Below the pieces are notes generated by a model. The model was not told where the DNA came from and searched no databases. It worked only from the letters and a program-made list of their open reading frames with translations. Source: Cinnamomum chago (taxonomy: Eukaryota; Streptophyta; Magnoliopsida; Laurales; Lauraceae). From it: DNA of 64,000 bases. The first letter of the stretch is position 1; the number at the start of each line of letters is the position of its first letter. Of this stretch, positions 56,622 to 64,000 are shown piece by piece. The DNA is taken from contig CP142453.1 of assembly GCA_038049695.1 (NCBI GenBank), positions 130,769,001 through 130,833,000 on the forward strand, in the 5' to 3' direction. The position numbers were made by a program, and so were the translations under genes.

Positions 56622-58504
56622 TGATGAGTTCACAAAAAATACACTTTCATAGCATTATTTTATGAGGTTTCAAAGATAAAAGAACTCAAAACACTATTTT
56701 TAGCATAAAAATAATAAATTTCCTCCCCTGCTTTGCTGATATCTTTCCATTATAGATAGTCATTTGTATGCATTTATATGAGTTCCAATGGCCTCCATAC
56801 AAAATATGTTAAAAAATACTCTCAATTATGTTAATTTCTCTTTGTAGGTGTTAATTGAAGATTAATTTGAAGATTAAAGTTGAGATTCAAGAGTTAAAGA
56901 GAGTAATGATAAGTTTGGAAGACAATTGGATGAAGAAATGACAAAGATATGCCAACAATAAGAAGAAAAATGAAAGACCTGGGTTGATATTTTGACCATA
57001 TCTTTTCACTCGGATGTCCGATTGAGGTGATCTCAGAAGCATTGGAAAGCTTGTTCTAAGATCTACAAATCATATTTTACAACATTTTTCTCAATTCGGA
57101 CGATTCGGGGGTCAAAATCGCACATCAATCTGGGGACTATTTTCTAACACGAGAATTACATTCATATGTTCATATTTCCATTCTTGTGAAGTCCCACATC
57201 GGAAATAAACCAAAAAGAGCAAGGCAAATGTCTCTATATAAGGAAGGAAGCTCTAGGCATTAGACACAAGCAAGGAGAGCCTCCCCCTCTTTACTTAAGC
57301 TTTTCATGTAAATTGAGAGCAATTGTAGACAGAAAGTGAGGAAAGCTTTGTAAAATTTGAAGATTTGTAATGAAAGCTTTGTCTTCTCCAATGGGTGGCT
57401 AATCACTTTTTGGATCTTCTAGATGAAGTTAAGTTAATACTATTCCTTTTGCTTATGCTCTTAATTCCCTTTGTGTGCTTAACATGCTAGAATAGATTTT
57501 TCTTCATTGCAATGTGCTACCTTCCATGCTTATTTTAATTCCTAACATTCTTTTTACTATTTATGCTTAGGTTTGATAAATCATGCTTAGGAGTTAATAT
57601 CTTTTGATGGTTTATGCTTACTTTTGATAAATAGTCATTAGGAATCTTTTCTTTTATAAAGGGAAGAAAATCTTGGCTATTAGATTGTTAATTTCTATCT
57701 TAGAGCTTTAAAGTTATATTTTCCAAATCTAAGCATTGATTTGTCATTAGATTTGAGTATTTGTTTGGGAAAATAAAAGAGCATTAACATTGGATTAGTG
57801 TCACTTAGTGGATTCTAGATGATTCAATCTATCCATTAGTATTGCTTGTTGCTTATTTTACTTGCTTTAGTTTGATTGTATTCACATTCCAACACACTTA
57901 TTCTCTTGTTTTAATTCTCATACTCCATTTCTCTATCCACACCATCATATTCATTAGCTTATTTGTTCATACCTTCTATGTGTTTGTTTTTATTCCTCCT
58001 TTGATTTTACACTTTTAGCACATTTCTTTTTATCTCCATCCACTCATTTTCTATCTTGTTCTCCTTATTAGTTAGTTTTCATGAATGCTTTTAGTTTATT
58101 TCTATCTTGATCCTTCCCTTATTTTCACACACTTACTCATTTAATCTATCTAACATTTGTTCATTTGTTTTTGTTATTAACCTTGTTATTTTTCTTTTGT
58201 CATTAACCTTGTTACTAACTTGTTACTGACCTTGTCCTTCTTTGAGTTCTTTTATTTCTATTTACATCTCTTTGTTATCTAGTTTCTTGTTTTCTTTTAG
58301 TTTGCATTTTTTTTATTTCCTTTGTTATTATCTTGTTTTCATTTGCATTTGTTAGCTATATTTGAGTTGATTCTCCTTTTCATTAATCATTGTTATTTCT
58401 CTTATAACGATCCTTGTGGGAACGATATTCGGACTTTCATAGTCTATATTACTTGAGACAACCGTATACTTGCGGAAAATTCTCAAACACTTACATTAGT
58501 ATCA
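56622..58504 (+). repeat. 3' LTR of element D
   Basis: 1,883 bp from TGATGAGTTCACA to TTAGTATCA. Both ends line up with LTR A (TGATAAGTCCACA; GATCCTTGTGGGAACGA against GCTCCTTGTGGGATCGA 80-90 bp before the end). The partner 5' LTR is lost, so its age cannot be estimated here. Confidence 0.82.
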
Positions 58505-58509
58505 ATCTC

Positions 58510-58776
58510 TCAATCCTGTTGCACCATAGATCCAAAGTACCTAAAGTTTTCTTTCTCTACAATCTTTTGTGTGCCCAAACTTACTTCTAAGTTACCAAGT
58601 GTCATACTTTGACTAAACTTGCATTCCATATATTCCGTCTTGCATCGACTTAGCCTAAACCCTTTTGTCTCTAACGTTTTTCGCCACAATTCTAGCTTAG
58701 CATTCTCTCGTTTCAACCGGAAGTCGATACCAAAACCTCTAATTCTGGAAGAGGGGAGAACCGTGGTCCTGACCAC
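58510..58776 (-). pseudogene. Fragment of a non-LTR reverse transcriptase C-terminal region
   Basis: LELWRKTLETKGFRLSRCKT followed by EYMECKFS and ENFRYFGSMVQQD is the short conserved tract after the RT core in a widespread plant LINE group, probably RTE-like. It is about 80 codons, truncated at both ends, directly right of LTR D. Confidence 0.72.
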
Positions 58777-58862
58777 TCGGCCAACCCCTTGGGGTTAATA
58801 TATACTTATTTCGTGGTTCTAATCACTCGGCTGAACCCTTGGGGGGTTAACGTATACTTACT
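58757..58862. repeat. Two-copy ~53-bp tandem repeat
   Basis: The phrase CGTGGT(C/T)CTgACCACTCGG, then AACCCCTTGGGGTTAA and TATACTTA, occurs twice. The inner CCCCTTGGGG is palindromic. Confidence 0.7.
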
Positions 58863-59629
58863 TTCTTTATTTTCCAACTGATGCTTCATTGACGGAGTCT
58901 TCTTTTCTTAAAATGACATGGTGGGATCATGATTGCTATGTGGAATGTTATAATACTTGCATCTGATATTTCTGAATCAGAATCCATATAATGAAGAGAA
59001 ATTATAATTTTAGATAATCCTATGAAAGAGATACTACCTCATCAAACCAGAAAACAAAAGTCTCCCAATCTTGGTCACTGCTTTTGTATATACCAATCGC
59101 TCTTGTTGCTATGCTCGTTCGCAATCAATCTATATTGTCCCTTTGCCTACTTCCAAGAGCTTGGACAGAGGGAACTCTTGTCATTAGATTTTCAAATCTA
59201 ACTGTCTCTTAATTGAATTATTGAAATTCAATGGTGTGTCCATCTTTCAAGTAGATCAGTGGGCAACCACAATCTAACACTTGGTGGTCCATGAATCACC
59301 AAATCCATTTGTTGGTAACAAAATCAACTGAAACAGCATCATTTAATATGCTTATTTGACTGTCATGGCTAGACCCAATTTCATCCCTTTCATTTTTCCA
59401 AATATACACATGCATAGAGGATTTTTCTTATTTCCATAGATATTACATTTGGGATACACATTAAACTTTTTATTTGATGGATGGTTATCTTTTGCCACAA
59501 ATCCATCTGGGTTAAGTTTTCAATTATTATAAGTATAATAGTGGAAGATGTTTTTTTTTTATTATTAATTTTGACCATAAAATTTCAGTTTTTAATGCTT
59601 TTAATTGTTTTTTTTTTTTTTTGGCTTTC
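58863..59629. other. AT-rich interval
   Basis: No supported gene or element is seen. Confidence 0.5.
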
Positions 59630-60330
59630 TAGCTTTCAGTTTTGACTATCACCAATTATTGTATAATATACCATTGCCTTTCAGATTTGACTAATAATCA
59701 ATCCCATGCAAACCTACCACTGCCTTTCAAATTGACTCATCCAAATTCATATAAATCTATTTTTATATATCATAACATGAGGGTTTCTTAGTCATTACAT
59801 TTATATTTTGGCTCTTACTAGAGCCTACATCATCTTTTATTGTATATTGCAACAAGAGGGATTATTTGAGATTTGACCTATGCCTTTTAATTTGACTCTC
59901 ATCGGATCCTTTACCAACATATTATTATGTATTTTTACGAAGGGCTTCGATTCATTTTTACCGCTATCTTTTAGTTTCGACTCTCATTAGATCCGACCCT
60001 AAACCTATTATTACATATTATTTCAAAAGGCTTTAATTGAACTTTAGCTACCACCTTTATAGTCTGACCTTGATAGACCTTTTATCAACATATTATAATA
60101 TATTAAGCTCGAAGGTTTTGAATCTAATTTTGACCGAAAGTCATTTTCAAGTTTTACAGCTGCTAACATACTCTTCATCCGCATTTCACCAATATATTTC
60201 TCCCACTTATGAACTCTTCATGTATACCCGTGATTAGCACGGATTTTTATGCTAGTTATTATATATTATAGCTGAAGGTTTTTAATTCAATTAATACTAC
60301 TACCTTTTAATTTTAACTATCACTGAATTT
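59630..60330. repeat. Old degenerate tandem array, ~85-bp period
   Basis: CCTTTTAATTTGACTCTCAT and variants recur near 59880, 59964, 60051 and 60300, with AACATATTATTATGTAT-like segments between them. Weaker units lie at 59677 and 59731. Units are strongly diverged. Confidence 0.6.
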
Positions 60331-60859
60331 TATATAGACCACCTATGCTTCAAGATATCGATAATGGAATTAAAAATAGATGTCTATAATTACTATGTGT
60401 GTCTAGCACTTGAGTACATGTTCATCTAGGAAAAACTTATTTTCAAATTGTGTTATCCTACTACTGTATTGATTTTATATAAAAGACACGATTAAAATAC
60501 ACAAATGCAAGCAAAATAACCAATACTAAAATATAACTATAATAACCCTCCGATAGCAGAAAAAACTGTATAAATATAATGAGACATGATAGAAAGATCT
60601 AAAGCTAACTTCATCATCCAACCAGAAAACACTTTCAAAATAAAACAAAGTCATAGTTCTTGATCAAGTTTTTATAGTACAACTCTTTTTGACTATTTCA
60701 ATGAGTTTTAATATAAATTGGGGATTTAACGGGAAAAACCCTCTTAAACAGGCTATTAATGAATTTGGCCCCAATAGAAAAGGCCAGACAGAATGGGCCC
60801 TAAATTGATGTTTCTCTTTTTTTTTTGTCTTTTAGCGCTATAGTCGATATCGACGCTCT
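60331..60859. other. Non-coding interval
   Basis: AT-rich with no gene. At about 60845 a single AGTCGATATCGAC site foreshadows the array at 62.45 kb. Confidence 0.5.
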
Positions 60860-61500
60860 CACCCGAACCTTCATTCATCTCTTCCTCTCTCTCTTGTTCT
60901 CTCTTGCTCTCTACAACTGATCTCAAATCACAATCTTTGAGAAGGAGGAAGAAGGAAAGAGAAAGCTGGTAGGTGTGTGCAGATGAGATGCACGGAGATG
61001 GAGGTGTGCACAGGGGCTGTGAGGGCGGAGTGCAGCAGTGAAGGAGGGGGAAACGAGAAAGAAGAGGAGGAAAGAAAGAGAAAAAAAAGTAAAGAGATGG
61101 AGAAGGAAGAAAGAAAGAAAGGACGTGTGCACTGGCGTGGAGTGCAGTGGGTGGCAAAGGGCAGTGCAGGGAGAAAGGAGAAGAAGAGGGGGAGAAGGGG
61201 AAGGAAGAAAGAAAGAAATGAAAAAGGAGGAGAGCCATCTCGGTGGGGTATGCAGGTGGGTGTGCGGTGGCCCATCACAGCTCATCTCCTTCATCTCATC
61301 TTCACCAACCCAGGACGCAGACAACAGATCTCTCCCTCCTTCTCCTTTGTCCTCTCCGGCCAGCCAACCCACCGCTCCTTCATCATTTCCATCTCCCTCC
61401 CATCAACCTCCATCTCACCCTATCTGTAGCCCTCACGCATCTCCCTTATCTCCACGCAGCCCATCATCATCTCTTTTTCATCTCCATCTCCACAAGAAAT
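60860..61500. repeat. CT/GA-rich low-complexity tract
   Basis: Purine-rich on the plus strand at 60940-61230 and pyrimidine-rich at 60860-60910 and 61300-61480. The Ser/Phe/Leu/Pro or Lys/Arg/Glu-rich frames it yields on both strands have no domain and reflect composition. Confidence 0.7.
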
Positions 61501-61897
61501 GGAATGCAAGTTCAGAGTCCTTAAACCGATCATTTAACTGTATCCATATCAAGCTGTAAGTGTTTTCAAATAAAGCCCTTGAGAGAGAGAAAGAGAAGTA
61601 AGAAATTTGGAGAAGACCTAGAAGAGAAATACAATGGAATCTTGTAAGAAATTTGGAGAAGCAATGAGCCACAAATCTGTGTTGGGGTAGTGTCCATGAA
61701 GGTGTTCGATGAAATGACGAAGAGAAAGGAGAAGGAAATTTTACGCTCATTTCTCTTATTTTTCTCATGGGAAAGAAGTCTGCTGCTGTTGTGGGGTTTG
61801 TCATTCCTTGATTTTGCTCACTAGGAGATATTGGAGGAGAGGAATTAGAGAATATGGGTGGGGTTTTCGTTCATTGATTTTTGTAATTTTCAAACAG
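61501..61897. other. Non-coding interval
   Basis: Nothing supported is seen between the low-complexity tract and the inverted-repeat arm. Confidence 0.5.
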
Positions 61898-62066
61898 ATT
61901 TCATTTATATATTTTTTGAAATGTAAGGTCAAGACACAATGAACTTGTAATGTTGTGAATGGTTTCCCTCTATTTGAGATGTTTGAAATGTATTTGAGAT
62001 GTACAAGCTCTTGAGCTTTTGAAATGTCTGAGTGAAGGACCGAAACCTTCCCCACCAAAACTCTAT
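61898..62066 (+). repeat. Inverted repeat, left arm (169 bp)
   Basis: Its reverse complement matches 63409-63577 over the full 169 bp with scattered substitutions. Shared runs include CATCTCAAATA and AAACCATTCACAACATTACA. Confidence 0.9.
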
Positions 62067-62439
62067 GCTAATATGGCCCCAATTACTTTCATGTAATGCA
62101 TATCTCCATTAATATCTGTAGCATTGTGTTTTATTAACAAACTTCTCTTTCATGTAGAGAGGATGAACTACCTAGTATTTGTACCATGGTATCCAGCAAC
62201 GATTTAAATAAAGCACTGGACGAGGGAACTTGTGGAACTTGTGGGCAGTGGTTGTAGAACTTCTATGGTTTTGGGCAGTTGGATTTATGTTGTGGAACTT
62301 CATGTACCATTATTTGAAATTAAATGGTTTGTTAATGTATGGTTGTTAATTGAATGTGTGAATGGAATGTACCAATGTATTCAGAACAATGTTTAGTACA
62401 ATGGAATGTATCATTGTCTGGTTTGTTTAACATGACCAA

Positions 62440-62690
62440 TAGTCAATATCGATTATTTAGCTGAAGCCTAAAAACACAGTGATAGTCGATATCGACTATT
62501 ATAATAGTCGATATCGACTATTTAGCTTAAACATAAAAAAACACAGTCATAGTCGATCTCGACTATTATAATAGTCGATATCTACTATTTAGCTGAAACA
62601 TAAAAAACACAGTCATAGTCGATATCGACTATTTAGCTGAAACATAAAAAACACAGTCATAGTCGATATTGACTTACTATATAACTTACT
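62440..62690. repeat. Palindrome array, AGTCGATATCGACT core
   Basis: Seven full or one-off copies of ATAGTCGATATCGACTAT in a unit of about 60-65 bp that also holds TTTAGCTGAAACATAAAAAA and CACAGTCATAG. Confidence 0.92.
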
Positions 62691-62871
62691 AAGTGTAGTT
62701 TTAGATAGGGTTAACTAATCATTTTCAATAATAAAAGTGGAAAAAATAAAAACATCAATAACGGGACAATACAAACAACCATTATATTATCATAGACAAG
62801 TTCTCAACATCATATAACCCCAAAAAAGGGCGATCTTTACAAAAAGGAAAAGCATGTTTAACACTTGTGCT

Positions 62872-63385
62872 CTTCCAAAAAATGCTTCAACAAAATGTGC
62901 AAGCTCATCACGGCTACATCTTCTACCAATCACATTAACACCAAATATTAACACCAATCAAAATAGACATGACGACATTAACACGTGCATCCCCCTTCCA
63001 AAAAATCTCTTCCATGTGGAGATTACATTGTCCAGACGGCTGCATCTTCTATGAGATTAACACCAAATATTAGCACCAACCAAAGAGGAGTTCACATTAA
63101 CTCTTGCATTCCCCTTCCAAAAAATGCTTCAGTTGATTGTACACTATCCAGAATAGTTGCATCTTCTATCACATTAACACCAGATATTAACACCAACAAA
63201 AAAGGAGTTCACATTGACTCTTGCATCACCCTTCCAAAAAATGCTTCAGTAGACGTTGTACACTGTCCAGACGGTTGCATCTTCTATCACATTAACACTA
63301 AATATTAACACCAACCAAAGAGGAGTTCACATTAACTCTTGCATCTCCCTTTCAAAAAATGCTTCCACCGATTCAACTAATACCA
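62872..63385 (+). repeat. Tandem array of a ~120-bp unit
   Basis: Units start at 62872, 62995, 63114, 63231 and 63349 (partial). They share CTTCCAAAAAATGCTTC, GCATCTTCTATCACATTAAC and GGAGTTCACATT. Short frames in it are repeat by-products. Confidence 0.92.
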
Positions 63386-63408
63386 ATTTCATCCTTGGAC
63401 GTCATAGT

Positions 63409-63577
63409 ATAGAGTTTTGGTGGGGAAGGTTTCAGCCCTTTACTAAGACATTTCAAAAGCTCAAGAGTTCGGACATCTCAAACACATTTCAAACATCTCA
63501 AATAGGGGGAAACCATTCACAACATTACAAGTTCATTGTGTCTTCACCTTACATTTCAAGAAATATATAAATGAAAT
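63409..63577 (-). repeat. Inverted repeat, right arm (169 bp)
   Basis: Counterpart of 61898-62066 in opposite orientation. The 1.34-kb spacer holds the palindrome array and the 120-bp array. Confidence 0.9.
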
Positions 63578-63970
63578 TGTTAGGGTTTTTATAGATTGCA
63601 ATTTGATGGATGCATTATCATTCAAGCATCATTTGATTTACACACTTGCATTGGTTTTAAATAAACTTGAAATCTTGTTTTATTCATGCATTGCTTTTAA
63701 GATTTGTAAAAGTATTGATTTATGCATGATTTGTCTTTTTATCTTGGATGCATTTGTTTAAGAAAAGAGTTTTCAAGAAATCAAGCAAGCCTTTGTTTTA
63801 AAAAGTTTTGAATCTTTTTAGGCTTTTTATGTCATGTTTTAAAAACCATTAGAATCTTTAAAACATGTTTTCCAAGCTTGATTTAGTGGCCAAAAGGTCC
63901 CCCAAAGAAAAACCTTCAAATATGCAAAAGTTGCATTTTTTGCAAAAAGGGGTGTCCCGGCAGTGTCGCC
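63578..63970. other. Non-coding interval at right edge
   Basis: T-rich sequence without a gene. It probably belongs to a further retroelement whose body lies beyond the window. Confidence 0.4.
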
Positions 63971-64000
63971 GGTCGACCGAGATACAGGTCTCGGTCGACC
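63971..64000. repeat. Perfect 12-bp stem, GGTCGACC core, at window edge
   Basis: GGTCGACCGAGA (63971-63982) is followed after six bases by its exact inverse, TCTCGGTCGACC (63989-64000), and is preceded by CAGTGTCGCC. Confidence 0.9.

Larger units (their letters stand above)
48775..58504 (+). mobile_element. Element D: Athila-type Ty3/gypsy element without its 5' LTR
   Basis: It is a sister of element A in gene order, leader, gag, pol and LTR ends. It begins inside its leader exactly where LTR C ends, so C inserted into D and a later deletion removed the left part. The coding frame is one phase (49282 to about 54184) with four stops, then a frameshift. Confidence 0.9.

Noticed and set aside
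60756-61559. Frames rich in Ser/Phe/Pro or Lys/Arg/Glu as secreted or nuclear proteins
   Set aside because: They overlap on both strands of a CT/GA-rich tract and have no domain or homologue that I recognise.
62872-63385. CRISPR-like array
   Set aside because: Repeats and spacers are not distinct; whole 120-bp units are tandem copies, and the window is plant nuclear DNA.

Overview
This is nuclear DNA from a flowering plant. Two plant gene families are split by introns: a glyoxylate/hydroxypyruvate reductase of the HPR3 type and a plastid HPP membrane protein of the NITR2 type. Almost everything else is plant retrotransposon sequence: Athila, Tat and Tekay-like Ty3/gypsy elements, a Ty1/copia gag, an L1-type LINE and a Tourist-like MITE. 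The species cannot be fixed from the sequence alone.

Layout, left to right. Element A (1-10981) is an Athila-type Ty3/gypsy element. Its 5' LTR runs off the left edge, and its 3' LTR (9204-10981) is followed by a second primer-binding site and 880 bp of a second internal region, so the locus is a broken tandem LTR-internal-LTR-internal array. 13429-13941 is exon 1 of an HPR3-like gene on the minus strand. 15314-19606 is a Tourist-like MITE split by a 5'-truncated L1 LINE (15510-19431). 19691-19856 is the end of exon 1 of a second HPR3-like gene, cut by the LTR of element B. Element B (19857 to about 37.3 kb) is a large Tat-type element with a 2.6-kb LTR, a repeat-filled leader, a gag-pol frame of about 3,000 codons with one internal stop, two blocks of 3' minisatellites and an antisense plant-mobile-domain (PMD) gene. 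No 3' LTR is present. 37405-38943 is an HPP-family gene on the minus strand whose last visible exon reads in frame into the PMD gene. 39246-40789 looks like a solo LTR (F). 40790-43432 is the 5' part of a copia element (E), fused to the gag-protease part of a minus-strand Tekay-like element (C; LTR 45453-48774). C abuts the leader of a second Athila-type element, D (48775-58504). The last 5.5 kb is AT-rich and holds a LINE scrap, degenerate tandem arrays, a 169-bp inverted repeat and palindromic motif arrays.

Two non-coding signals stand out. First, a block of about 200 bp in the leaders of the Athila elements (2011-2216, 48901-49104) recurs in the leader of the distantly related Tat element (23350-23539). 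It keeps a small bulged hairpin whose loop sequence changes. Second, clusters of perfect short palindromes with different cores (GTCGAC, CGATCGATCG, GTCGATATCGAC, GTCGCCGGCGAC) sit inside LTRs or leaders of several unrelated elements, often preceded by CAGT.

How the parts relate: most coding regions belong to retroelements and are broken by stop codons that look like C-to-T or G-to-A decay, with some frameshifts. The host genes are reduced to pieces by the insertions. Only the HPP gene keeps four clean exons, and it appears to have lost its own 3' end.
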